Shown piece by piece: positions 1 to 8,569 of a DNA stretch of 13,288 nucleotides. Source of the stretch: XYA12-FULL-58-9 sp001798605. GTDB taxonomy: Bacteria > Myxococcota > XYA12-FULL-58-9. The translations under genes were made by a program, and so were the position numbers. The DNA is taken from the NCBI GenBank assembly GCA_036736205.1, contig DAINMX010000188.1:1-13288 (forward strand). The letters are read 5' to 3'. Under the pieces are notes generated by a model that saw only the letters and a program-made list of their open reading frames with translations, was not told the origin of the DNA and made no database searches. Position 1 is the first letter of the stretch. Every line of letters begins with the position of its first letter.

Positions 1-67
1 CCAAGAATAGAGCGCCCCTTTTTCACTATGGACTTGGGGATCCCAGTACTAGTCCACCAAACCTACA

Positions 68-286
68 TCATCTTCCATTTGCCACAAGGGCTATCCTGGG
101 CGGCGGCTTCGGCTGTGACGCCTCATGCTCCGCCCGTTTCACCGCCAGATGCGCGTCCATCTTGGTCATGGCCTCAGCTACGAAGCCCTGACACATTGGC
201 GCATACACTTTTTCGGTGGTGGTGATGCTCGAATGACCCACAAAAGCCGTTCCGTCGATTAGGTTTGTGATCGACCCATGGGCCAC
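68..286 (-). pseudogene. Tyrosine recombinase (phage integrase) C-terminal remnant
   Basis: The frame reads AFVGHSSITTTEKVYAPM followed by an alanine- and charge-rich tail. This matches the end of tyrosine recombinase catalytic domains, where a (L/V)GHSS box carries the second catalytic His and the nucleophilic Tyr lies about 10 residues on; here they are His18 and Tyr28. The Arg-containing boxes, the rest of the catalytic domain and the whole N-terminal DNA-binding part are absent. The 5' end is only a GTG that overlaps the last codons of the large surface-protein gene, so there is no credible start. I read it as a truncated, inactive integrase left by an earlier integration or deletion. No tRNA gene or att repeat is visible beside it. 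The family call is fairly safe on the GHSS..TTEK.Y signature; the pseudogene status is inferred from the missing two thirds or more. Confidence 0.65.
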
Positions 287-3200
287 TCCATACTTGATCT
301 CCGGAGTCCGCGCCGCCGCCGTATCATTGTGCCTAGGGCGGCAAGAATGAGCATGCCCAACGTCGGAAGCAGACCATCCTTCGAAACCGCGCTGCAGCCG
401 CCGCCGCTGATCCCGATGCTGTCGGCAAACTGGCCACCATCAGGAGCGGCGGGATCTTGGAAGTCGACGACGCCGTCACCGTCGGTGTCGAGACCCAGGT
501 TCGACAAACCACCGAACGCCGCTAGCAAATCGTCGACCACGTCAGCGATGCCATCGCCGTCGAGATCGATCGGGTCATCGATCACGCCGTCGCCGTCGCC
601 GTCGAGGCCGCCGTGACCGCCTTCCACGACATCCATGACGCCGTCGTCATCGGAGTCCAGGTCGCGGAAATCAGGGGTCCCATCGCCGTCGGTGTCGGTC
701 GGCGGCGCGGCCCCACCGTCTCCGAACACACCCGGGGCGTCGTCAGCGCTGTCGACGATGCCGTCACCATCGCTGTCCGGCCCGTCGCACACTCCATCGA
801 TTGGCACGTCGACGCAGCCAGAGCCGCCCTCCACCAGGTCGGAGATGCCGTCGTTGTCGCTGTCGAGATCGCGATAGTCCGGCACCCCGTCGTCGTCGGT
901 ATCCGGGGGCTGCTCAATGTTGTGGTCGCCAAACGTCCCCGGCGCGCCGTCGGCGCTGTCCACGATGCCGTCACCATCGCTGTCCGGCCCGTCGCACACT
1001 CCGTCTTCGGCGGCACCGTCGCAGATGATGTTGGCTTCGATGGCGTCGTTGAGGCCGTCGTTGTCGCTGTCCAGGTCACGGAAGTCAGCGACGCCGTCGC
1101 CATCCGTGTCGCGAGGCTTACCGTCTGCGGTGCCATCGCCGTTGTGGTCGAACTCACCAGAATCTGGGTAGGTTTCGAGGGCGTCGCAGATGCCGTTGAC
1201 GCCGTACCCGCCCAGGCAATCCATGAGCCCGTTGCCGTCGTCGTCGCCGATCTCGTGACCGGCCTCAATGACGTCGTCCAGGCCGTCGTTGTCGCTGTCC
1301 AGATCGCGGAAGTCGGCGACGCTGTCGCCGTCGGTGTCACGCGGAACCCCGTCCTCGACGCCGTCACCGTCGTAGTCGGGCTTGCCCGAGTCCGGCGTCG
1401 TCTCCAGGGCATCGCAGAGCCCGTTGGTACCGAAGCCCCCTGCGCATGAGGTCACGTCGAGACCAAGGTGGTGACCGGCCTCGATGGCGTCGCCGATGCC
1501 GTCGTTGTCGCTGTCGAGATCTTTGCTGTCGGGGACGCCGTCGCCGTCGGTATCGACCAGCCCGTCACCATCGTCCACGTCGAGGATGCCGTCGTTGTCA
1601 TCGTCGATGTCGATGGGGTCGAAGATACCGTCGCCATCCGTATCCCCGCTCGTGCAGGATCCGGGCGTGCCATGTGACGTGTCGCAGGCACCGCTGGCGC
1701 AGGACGCGTGGCCGGCCACACCTACCGAAGCGGTGTTGCACGGCTGACCGTCCTCGACCAGGCAGAACGAGTTGCAGCCGTCGCCGTCCACGTTGCCGCC
1801 GTCGTCACAACCCTCGCCAGCCTCGACCACAGAGTTGCCACACTCTTTCACTGGCTCACAGGTGAACGTGATGAACTTGCAAACTCCACCGGGGCAATCT
1901 CCGTCTCCAGCACACTCGACGCACATGTTGGCCGTGGGGTGGCAGACGTCGCCGACACAGTCTGCGTCCGACAGGCATGCGACGCATCGGTGGCCGCCAA
2001 CGTCACAGAACGGATTGACGCCGCCGCAATCCGAATGCTCCACACACTCGACACAGGCGTCGACGGTCGAGTCGCACACCGGCGTCGGGTTCGCGCAGTC
2101 GCTGTCCACCAGACACTCGACGCAGAAGTCCTTCGCCGGGTCGCACACCGGCGTCGGTGCGGCGCAGGTGTTGACGACTGTGCAGCCGGTGGGCACACAC
2201 AGATGGGCGCCAGGATGACATTCCGCAGTCGGGGGGCAGTCCGCACTGAGCACACACTCGACGCACGTGTTGCTTTCGGGCTCGCACACCCCAAGCGCGC
2301 AGTTCGAGGAGATGAGACACTCTACGCACAGGTTGTCGCTGGTGTTGCATAGCGGCTTCGCGCCGAAACAGTCGGTGTTCGAGACGCATCCGTAGATGCA
2401 CGTATTGTCTACGGTATTACACAGCCCGGACGGACAGTCAGTGTGGAGCAGACACTCGACGCAAGTGCTCACCTGGACGTCGCACACCGGAGTCGGCGCC
2501 GTGCAGTCGGCGTTGGAGATGCACGCCGGAGTGCACACCTCAGTCGTCCACCCGCCGGCGGTGCACAGCGCATCACCACTCTCCGTGTAGCCCGCAAAGC
2601 ACGTCAGCGCACACGTGCCTCCTGAAGCCGTAGGATTGCACGACGCGTAGGTGCCGTTCGTCGGGTTGGCTGGCTGCGACGCGCATGNNNNNNNNNNNNN
2701 NNNNNNNNNNNNNNNNNNNNNNNNNNNNNNNNNNNNNNNNNNNNNNNNNNNNNNNNNNNNNNNNNNNNNNNNNNNNNNNNNNNNNNNGTACCCACCGGAG
2801 CACGTCAGCGCACACGTGCCTCCTGAAGCCGTCGGATTGCACCACGCGTAGGTGCCATTGCCTGGGTCAACGGGTTGCGACAGACATGGATCGGGATCAC
2901 AGCTCTCGGTGCTCCACGCACCCACCGTGCACAAAGCGTTGCCGCTCGCTGTGTACCCACCGGAGCACGTCAGCGCACACGTGCCTCCTGAAGCCGTCGG
3001 ATTGCACGACGCGTAGGTGCCGTTCGTCGGGTTGGCTGGCTGGCCGCACGAGGCCAGGATGTTGATGGTCTTCGACGCAAGGCTAGAGCTGAAACCCGAG
3101 GCGGCGGCGGTAGCATTGTTGGTGACAGAGCCGGCGGTGACGTCGCCTGCAGTGACCGCATACGTGGCTGTGCACGTAATGCTCTCAGTCGCGTCGAGGT

Positions 3201-6200
3201 AGTTGTCGTTGTCCCCGACCGTCGTGAGCGCCGGACACGTCACCGTAGCCTTGTCGTCGGCAACGGTGACGGGGCCGACCAGAGCGGCATAGCCGCTGTT
3301 GGTCACCAAGTAGCTGTAGTGCAGCAGATCGCCCACTACGCTGAATGAGGTTTCTGTTGCGCTCTTGGCGAGCGTCAGTCCGGTGGTGGCGTAGGTGGCC
3401 GACGATGTATCGGTGACTTCGTTGCCGCCATACCATCCGTGCGCGGTTGAAGTGTTGACGTGACTGCCGGAGCTCGCGACAAAAGGCCCCAGGACGCAAG
3501 TTGCGATGTGGTCGTCGTCGGTCGCGTCGGCAACCGGTAGATTGGGCCATGCGGCGCAGGTCATCGTCAAGGTGTCGTCTGTGACCGTCACCGTGCTCAG
3601 CGGCACGTCGCCGACATTCTCGACGGTGAACTGGTAGTAGACCGGTGCGCCTGTGGCCACCGGCCTGAACGAAGACCACGGACCGGAGGCGGTTGGCCCC
3701 AGCTGCTTCAGCATGCCGATGGCCGGGCTGGCGTCCTTGACGACCAGGGTGGCGCTCGCGCTGTTACCCGTCCCGCCGTTCGTGGCCGAGATCGTGCCCG
3801 TCGTGTTATTCTTGGTCCCCGCTGCGGTGCCGCTCACGGTGACGTTGAAGGTGCAACTAGCCAGTGCGGCAAGAGAACCGCCGCTCAGCGCGATGGTCGA
3901 CGGTGCGGTCGTTGTCACGGTACCGCCGCACTGGGAGGAAGATCCTCCTATGACCTCCACCCCCGCAGGCAGACTGTCGCTGAAAGCCATGCCCGTGAGA
4001 GTTGTCGTGGAGTTGGGATTGGTCACCGTGAAGCTGAGCGTCGTCGACGCCGAGGTGAGGATCGGCGTAGCGGCGAACGCCATGGAAATGCTTGGCGGCG
4101 CCAGAACGGTCAGTGAATCGGTGCCGTATCCCCCCGCGCTCTTGTTTGGGCTGCTTTCATTGGAGTCGATGTAGTCGCTGACGTTGTCGAAGACCCCGCC
4201 TGCCGTACCTTTGATGTCTACCCAAACGCTGCACGTTCCCGCTGCCGCCATGTTCGCCCCGGTCAGCGATATGACGCTCGTGCCTGAGGTGGCGGCGACT
4301 ACACCGGTCGTGCAATTGGTGCCCGCATTCGAGGGCGTGGCAACGATCAGGTCTGTCGGCATCGTGTCGGTGAACGTTACCCCGGTGATTGGCAGGGCGC
4401 TGTACGGGCTCGATGCGGTGTTGCTGAGCGCAAAGGTTAGGGTCGAGGTATCAGTGTTCCGTCTGACGGGATCCGTGCCGAACGACTTGCTCATCGACGG
4501 CGGCGGGGTGTACGAGCAGCCCGTGAACACGAAGTTGTCATAGTGCAGCGATCCGCCGAGTCCGTCAGTATTGGCGCCAGTTGCTCTGAATCTGACCGTC
4601 GTGTTGCCGGTAGTACTGGTGAGGCCAGTGAAATCAATCACATGCTGTGTAAACGCAGCGGCCGGGTTGGTAACCGTCAAGATGTCGGTGAAACCGGATC
4701 CAGCGTCGTACGACACCACGAGTTGGGTGGGACCGTTTGCAGCGCCATCATTGGCAACGTAGAAGCTCATCGACACGTTGGAGTAGTTCTTGGTTTGCAG
4801 GACGATGTTGACGTACTGCTGGTTGACGGTCTTGTATCCGTACGTCCTCCAGGACGTGGTGTCACCCTGACCGCCGGTCGTTACGATGGCCGTACTGGCT
4901 GGCAGCAGGGCGGACAGGGTCGCAGTTGCGACGTTACCGGCCTTGGTCGTGGGTATGCCACCAGCCACATCGGGCGGATTCGCGGCCGTTCCGACCGGAA
5001 CCGTCCAGCTCGCCATCGTGCCATTCGTGCAGGCCACAACGGTCGCACTGACGACCAGGTCATCGGTCGCACTGTTGCCCGTGTCCGTTGTGCCGTTGAT
5101 GAAGAGGTGGTCGGTGGTGCTCGTGTAAGTGCCAACCGCAGGGGCTGTCACGTCGACCTTGATCGTGCAACTGTCGCTTGGAGAGAGCGTGCCGTTGGAG
5201 AAGCTTATGGAGCCGGCGCCCGCTGTCGGCGAAAAGGTCGGCGTTCCGCAGCCGGTTGTTGACGCATTGGGAGTGGGTGCGATGACCATCGTGGCCGGGA
5301 ACGTCTCGGCAAAGTTCACCCCGGTGATGTTGGAGGTCCCGGGATTCGTGATCCGAATGTTCATTGTCGAGGTTGCACCCGGGACAATGGCGTCGGCCAC
5401 GAACGTCTTGTTGATGCCCACCCCGGATGCGGAGAGGACATAAACGCTGCGCGACGCAACCTCGTAGTCGCCGTTGTAGTGGAAGCTGCTCCCCGAAAAG
5501 TCATAAATCAGGGTCGACATCGTCTCCGGGTTGGCAGCACCAACGCCGAGGACCTTGATGTGGTAGGTGACCTCAATGGAACCGCCGACTTTGCCGTCAT
5601 CGTGACAGGAGCGATAGTTGGGGCTGTCCGGATCGTTTTCCCACGAACAGGCGTCCCCGTAGGCCAGATCGCTGGGGTTTGCGACATAGGCGGACGTGTC
5701 AGCCGAGTAGATCGTTTGAACCGACAGCATTTGGAAGATCGTGTTGGGTAGCGTTAGGAAGCTCTCGGCCTGTTGGTATCCCTGAGTCGCCGTCGCCCCG
5801 ATCAGCCGAATGTAGTAGCTGTTACCCACCAGCAGGGTCATGGTCCCGCCATTCGGAACCGACGTCAGCGTGGGGATGGTCTCGCCGACCTTCAGGTCTG
5901 ACACGGAGTTGCGGGCCTGTGATACCAGGTGTTCGACGTAGATCTCACGGGGCCGAGGCGTCGTAATGGTGGTCCCCGGTACAGTCGACGTCACCTCGAC
6001 GTAGTATCGGGCCTTGTGATCGTAGGCGCTCCCGCTGCGGGTCACCTCCACTTCGAAATAGAAGTCCTGACAGGATCCGGCCACCAACGTAGCCACGGAA
6101 AGCACCGAATTGGTACCGGGACGCAACTTGATATACGTGTCCGTGGTATCCCACTTGAACGTGGCTGTCACATCCGTCGCGGGCGCATCGCCGGTGTTGC

Positions 6201-6375
6201 AGACGCGCGCGCCAGTCGGAAAGTGGTTCGGACCAACGTTCGGGTTGTTGCTGTCGAGACCAACGACGTTCCAGGTTGTCGGTGTGACCGAAAGGCTGGC
6301 CGCCGCCCATGCCGGGGACGCAGCCACCAAGACCATTGTGAAGACCAGCGCACGGAATACTCTGTCGATCTTCAT
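259..6375 (-). CDS. Giant modular secreted surface protein with MYXO-CTERM-like tail
   Basis: Predicted cell-surface adhesin or receptor of about 2038 codons (length uncertain because of the N gap). Seen: a signal peptide (hydrophobic core, then SPAWA-A at about 24). At about 319-447, 618-757 and 757-880 are three DUF11/DUF7933-like Ig domains (pattern SKSF...STLTF.L.N, then CxV.VD). At about 447-618 is a jelly-roll-like segment. At about 880-1105 are further DUF11-like domains. At about 1109-1283 are sushi-like Cys repeats, interrupted by N. At about 1284-1510 are CVEC..DxDC..PVCD repeats. A myxococcus Cys-rich repeat (CGN.VVE.GEGCDDGG) lies at about 1511-1540, and TSP3 Asp-rich repeats at about 1577-1980. 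Near 1993 is GGGCS, then a hydrophobic stretch and RRRR, the layout of MYXO-CTERM tails processed at Cys and anchored at the surface. The start is 3 nt after the ompA-like stop, with AGAGG upstream, so the two are co-transcribed. The last 15 residues look acquired. Confidence 0.9.
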   Translation of the reverse strand: MKIDRVFRALVFTMVLVAASPAWAAASLSVTPTTWNVVGLDSNNPNVGPNHFPTGARVCNTGDAPATDVTATFKWDTTDTYIKLRPGTNSVLSVATLVAGSCQDFYFEVEVTRSGSAYDHKARYYVEVTSTVPGTTITTPRPREIYVEHLVSQARNSVSDLKVGETIPTLTSVPNGGTMTLLVGNSYYIRLIGATATQGYQQAESFLTLPNTIFQMLSVQTIYSADTSAYVANPSDLAYGDACSWENDPDSPNYRSCHDDGKVGGSIEVTYHIKVLGVGAANPETMSTLIYDFSGSSFHYNGDYEVASRSVYVLSASGVGINKTFVADAIVPGATSTMNIRITNPGTSNITGVNFAETFPATMVIAPTPNASTTGCGTPTFSPTAGAGSISFSNGTLSPSDSCTIKVDVTAPAVGTYTSTTDHLFINGTTDTGNSATDDLVVSATVVACTNGTMASWTVPVGTAANPPDVAGGIPTTKAGNVATATLSALLPASTAIVTTGGQGDTTSWRTYGYKTVNQQYVNIVLQTKNYSNVSMSFYVANDGAANGPTQLVVSYDAGSGFTDILTVTNPAAAFTQHVIDFTGLTSTTGNTTVRFRATGANTDGLGGSLHYDNFVFTGCSYTPPPSMSKSFGTDPVRRNTDTSTLTFALSNTASSPYSALPITGVTFTDTMPTDLIVATPSNAGTNCTTGVVAATSGTSVISLTGANMAAAGTCSVWVDIKGTAGGVFDNVSDYIDSNESSPNKSAGGYGTDSLTVLAPPSISMAFAATPILTSASTTLSFTVTNPNSTTTLTGMAFSDSLPAGVEVIGGSSSQCGGTVTTTAPSTIALSGGSLAALASCTFNVTVSGTAAGTKNNTTGTISATNGGTGNSASATLVVKDASPAIGMLKQLGPTASGPWSSFRPVATGAPVYYQFTVENVGDVPLSTVTVTDDTLTMTCAAWPNLPVADATDDDHIATCVLGPFVASSGSHVNTSTAHGWYGGNEVTDTSSATYATTGLTLAKSATETSFSVVGDLLHYSYLVTNSGYAALVGPVTVADDKATVTCPALTTVGDNDNYLDATESITCTATYAVTAGDVTAGSVTNNATAAASGFSSSLASKTINILASCGQPANPTNGTYASCNPTASGGTCALTCSGGYTASGNALCTVGAWSTESCDPDPCLSQPVDPGNGTYAWCNPTASGGTCALTCSGGYXXXXXXXXXXXXXXXXXXXXXXXXXXXXXXXXXXCASQPANPTNGTYASCNPTASGGTCALTCFAGYTESGDALCTAGGWTTEVCTPACISNADCTAPTPVCDVQVSTCVECLLHTDCPSGLCNTVDNTCIYGCVSNTDCFGAKPLCNTSDNLCVECLISSNCALGVCEPESNTCVECVLSADCPPTAECHPGAHLCVPTGCTVVNTCAAPTPVCDPAKDFCVECLVDSDCANPTPVCDSTVDACVECVEHSDCGGVNPFCDVGGHRCVACLSDADCVGDVCHPTANMCVECAGDGDCPGGVCKFITFTCEPVKECGNSVVEAGEGCDDGGNVDGDGCNSFCLVEDGQPCNTASVGVAGHASCASGACDTSHGTPGSCTSGDTDGDGIFDPIDIDDDNDGILDVDDGDGLVDTDGDGVPDSKDLDSDNDGIGDAIEAGHHLGLDVTSCAGGFGTNGLCDALETTPDSGKPDYDGDGVEDGVPRDTDGDSVADFRDLDSDNDGLDDVIEAGHEIGDDDGNGLMDCLGGYGVNGICDALETYPDSGEFDHNGDGTADGKPRDTDGDGVADFRDLDSDNDGLNDAIEANIICDGAAEDGVCDGPDSDGDGIVDSADGAPGTFGDHNIEQPPDTDDDGVPDYRDLDSDNDGISDLVEGGSGCVDVPIDGVCDGPDSDGDGIVDSADDAPGVFGDGGAAPPTDTDGDGTPDFRDLDSDDDGVMDVVEGGHGGLDGDGDGVIDDPIDLDGDGIADVVDDLLAAFGGLSNLGLDTDGDGVVDFQDPAAPDGGQFADSIGISGGGCSAVSKDGLLPTLGMLILAALGTMIRRRRGLRRSSMEWPMGRSQT
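643..1515 (-). repeat. Higher-order tandem repeat coding for TSP3 blocks
   Basis: On the plus strand a 15-nt motif gtcgttgtcgctgtc (encoding DSDND of RDLDSDNDG) recurs at 850, 1057, 1285 and 1501, with a diverged copy at 643. The steps are 207, 207, 228 and 216 nt, all multiples of three (69, 69, 76 and 72 codons). Two adjacent 207-nt units share almost identical stretches of about 50 nt starting near 746 and 953. Each unit encodes a block with one RDLDSDNDG TSP3 core plus an inter-core segment (either CDGPDSDGDGIVDSAD or CDALET.PDSG). This is growth by in-frame duplication. The regularity also keeps the opposite strand open, which produces long spurious ORFs there. Confidence 0.85.
2575..3055 (-). 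repeat. 165-bp coding tandem repeat (sushi-like units), broken by gap
   Basis: Near-identical units begin (plus-strand gta) at 2587, 2788 and 2953. The last two are exactly 165 nt (55 codons) apart. Each encodes a unit with the core NPTNGTYASCNPTASGGTC, then ALTC.GGYT, then LCT.G.W..E.C. This Cys/Trp spacing resembles complement control (sushi) modules. Shared segments such as cacgtcagcgcacacgtgcc are identical in all three copies, which suggests recent duplication or gene conversion. The assembly gap falls inside one of the units. Confidence 0.88.
2688..2787. other. Assembly gap, 100 N
   Basis: Exactly 100 N, a common placeholder for a gap of unknown length, inside the 165-bp repeat. The flanking units are 201 nt apart including the N. 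Restoring the 165-nt period would need 64 real bases (or 64 plus a multiple of 165). The 36-nt difference is divisible by three, so the frame agrees on both sides, but the number of repeat units and the protein length are not known. Confidence 0.97.
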
Positions 6376-6378
6376 GGA

Positions 6379-8304
6379 CTACCTCTTCTCCATCGTGTCG
6401 TCGGCTGCCTCGTTGGCGCCCTTTTGGATGCTGCCCTCGGCGCCGAGCAGGTTGAATTCTACCCGACGGTTGTTCGCTCTGCCACGCTCAGTCTTGTTGC
6501 TCTCGATGGGCTTCGTGGGGCCGAAGCCCTTGCCGATCAGGCGCTCGGCCGGCACGCCCTTCTTCACCAGGAATGCGACCACCGAGTTGGCCCGGTCTTG
6601 CGACAGCTTGGTGTTGTATTCAGCACTGCCGCGATCGTCGGTGTGCCCTTCCACAGAGACCATGCCCACCTCGGGATGCGCCAGAACGACCTGGGCAACG
6701 TTCTCGAGCAGCGGATAGGATCGCGTCTCGATCACCGCCATCGCGGTCTTGAAGTAGACGCGGTCCAGGATCTCGATCCTGTCGGCCGTGATGGTCACGA
6801 GCTGCTTGGCCTTGCATCCGTGGTTCTCGATCGTGCCCGGCTCGTCCGGACAATTGTCCAGACGGTCGATGACCTCATCGGCATCGCGGTCGGGCTCGGG
6901 GCAGCCGGCGTTCGTCAACGGGCCTGGCTCCTTCGGACACTTGTCGAGGCGGTCCACGAGGCCGTCGCCGTCGGTGTCCACGTCCGGACAGCCGTTGTTC
7001 TCTCTAGGGCCCGGCTCTGCTGGGCAGCTGTCCAGGCGGTCCACGAGACCGTCACGGTCGGTGTCTACGTCCGGACAGCCCTGGTTCTCCTTGGGCCCCG
7101 GCTCGTTGGGGCACTTGTCATCCACATCAAGAACGCCGTCGCCGTCGTGGTCCAGGTCGGGGCAGCCGTCGTCGTCTTGGAAGCCGTCTTTGTCCTCGGG
7201 CTCGTCCGGACACTTGTCGAGGCGGTCGATGAGGCCATCGTGGTCGCGATCCGTTTCGGGACAACCCAGGTTATCCTTGGGCCCGGGTTCGGTTGGGCAT
7301 TTGTCGTCGACATTCTTGATGCCGTCGTTGTCGATATCGTCGTCCACCATGCCTAGACGAACGCCGGCAAAGGCTCGCCAATCGGGCGTCCCGAAACCTC
7401 TCGAAAGACCAAACGACGTTCCCGCAAACACCAAGACCGGGCCAAGGTCGTAGTTGCCCTGGAGCACGATCTCCAGCGGCGATTGATTAGAGTTCTTCCA
7501 CGGCGCGGCCGCGGCGACGCCGCCGGAGACGAGGGCGTCGACCTCGACGGGTGAGCCCCGTTCGGGCCCGAACGGCACTTGGTAGCCGACGCCTGCCCGG
7601 TACAGGATCTCGTCCGCGACTTCCTGATTGAGCATGGATTGGTTCTTCCTGAGAAGGTATCCGAGGTTCGCCGCGAGCTTCACGTTCCCGAGAGAGCGTG
7701 ACGCGGCGAGCTCCGGGCCAAACGTTGGACCCTTGTTTCCGCGATAATCTTTGGCCATGCCCGAAGGAACCGTGAAGGTCGGCAGGATTGCGAAGTCGAC
7801 GCCGACCTCCTCGGCTTCGAGCAGCTGGATCTTCGGCACGATCCGAACATCGCCAAACCCCAGATTCGAAAGGCTGGCCAGGACTGCCGTGCCGGTAGTG
7901 TGTTGAATCGAGCCGCTGCGGTCCTGGTACGCGATGAAAGGGATCTCAGCGCCCACCTGGACAATCTTCCAAACGCCGACGGTTGCCATGAGCGCGCCGT
8001 CCAGGCGCGAGTGCACCAGAGCCGCAATTCGCTTGCCGGTATCGAGATCGTACACGACGAGCGGATCGTCGGCGTAGTTGAGCCAGAGACCGGTGTCCCA
8101 CGACAAGAACGGAAGCACGGTGCCTGATTCCGCCGCCTGCACGCCTTGGCGATCCAAGGAGATCCGCAGACGCTCGACCGGAATGCTTCGATTCTCGGTG
8201 AGTTGTGCGGCAGCGTGTCGTGGCGCGAAGACGATGAGCATCGCAATCAGCGCGATTGAAGCATCAGAACGGAGACGACAAACAAATCGGTATCGACCAG
8301 ACAT
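6379..8304 (-). CDS. OmpA-family outer-membrane protein with TSP3 stalk
   Basis: 641 aa, predicted to link the outer membrane to peptidoglycan. Residues 1-33 form a long signal peptide (basic start, core ASIALIAMLIVFA, cleavage near RHAAA-QL). Residues about 35-320 look like an outer-membrane beta-barrel (alternating hydrophobic, aromatic and glycine-rich strands). Residues about 320-500 hold six TSP3-type units of about 30 aa (DxDxDG..D..DKCP.EPGP..N.GCP), each with two Cys and many acidic residues, expected to bind calcium and form a stiff rod. Residues about 508-620 are an OmpA C-terminal domain, with VEGHTDDRGSAEYN, LSQDRANSV and the closing NNRRVEF box used in peptidoglycan binding. The ATG has AAGGA 9 nt upstream. 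Its stop is 3 nt before the giant surface-protein gene, and both proteins share TSP3 modules, so they probably act together. General plan like Myxococcus TraB (inference); it could equally be a structural OmpA paralogue. Confidence 0.88.
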   Translation of the reverse strand: MSGRYRFVCRLRSDASIALIAMLIVFAPRHAAAQLTENRSIPVERLRISLDRQGVQAAESGTVLPFLSWDTGLWLNYADDPLVVYDLDTGKRIAALVHSRLDGALMATVGVWKIVQVGAEIPFIAYQDRSGSIQHTTGTAVLASLSNLGFGDVRIVPKIQLLEAEEVGVDFAILPTFTVPSGMAKDYRGNKGPTFGPELAASRSLGNVKLAANLGYLLRKNQSMLNQEVADEILYRAGVGYQVPFGPERGSPVEVDALVSGGVAAAAPWKNSNQSPLEIVLQGNYDLGPVLVFAGTSFGLSRGFGTPDWRAFAGVRLGMVDDDIDNDGIKNVDDKCPTEPGPKDNLGCPETDRDHDGLIDRLDKCPDEPEDKDGFQDDDGCPDLDHDGDGVLDVDDKCPNEPGPKENQGCPDVDTDRDGLVDRLDSCPAEPGPRENNGCPDVDTDGDGLVDRLDKCPKEPGPLTNAGCPEPDRDADEVIDRLDNCPDEPGTIENHGCKAKQLVTITADRIEILDRVYFKTAMAVIETRSYPLLENVAQVVLAHPEVGMVSVEGHTDDRGSAEYNTKLSQDRANSVVAFLVKKGVPAERLIGKGFGPTKPIESNKTERGRANNRRVEFNLLGAEGSIQKGANEAADDTMEKR

Positions 8305-8569
8305 TCAGCGTGTTCCTTGGACTGGAGGACTCTCGTTCCCAGACTCGTATCACCGGGTCCGTCGATACCTCAGTCCAGCCTTCGGCCGCAACCAAAAAGG
8401 ATGGCACTCAGGAGTTCAGCATCAGCGGCCGCCCAAAGTCGGCCAGCCTGGCCGGTGCCGTCGTGCCGCCGGCCGGACATACCAATGCCCTGGTGGACGG
8501 GACCGAGTTGTATAGCTGTGAGAATCCGCCCACCTCTGGGGCGTGGCGGCACGCTTGGGGTCTGCTCAG
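8305..8569. other. Intergenic region upstream of the ompA-like operon
   Basis: This segment between the ompA-like start and the group II intron end should hold the operon promoter on the minus strand. The ribosome binding site AAGGA is next to the ATG. A minus-strand TATACA (8514-8509) is a possible -10 element, but no matching -35 is evident, so I do not call a promoter. On the plus strand an open frame that runs in from inside the ompA-like gene (8256 to about 8580) has plausible codon use but no recognisable domain and no proper start. Confidence 0.4.

Noticed and set aside
39..55. Clustered BamHI, ScaI and SpeI sites (ggatcc, agtact, actagt), possible vector sequence
   Set aside because: Only three sites overlap or adjoin over 17 nt with no further polylinker or vector sequence; chance is adequate.
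613..1449. Long plus-strand ORFs opposite the TSP3 region (also 582-1412 in another minus frame)
   Set aside because: They are by-products of Asp/Gly codon repeats (GAC, GGC, GTC), giving low-complexity Val/Ala or Arg/Thr strings without domains, while the minus frame 259-6375 has clear domains.
2587..3050. Could the 165-bp repeats be a CRISPR array?
   Set aside because: Units are far too long, coding in frame, with no unique spacers and no cas genes.
5929..7356. 475-codon plus-strand ORF across the ompA/surface-gene junction
   Set aside because: Antisense to two domain-rich genes; its sequence shows repeats mirroring TSP3 codons and no recognisable domain or start signal.
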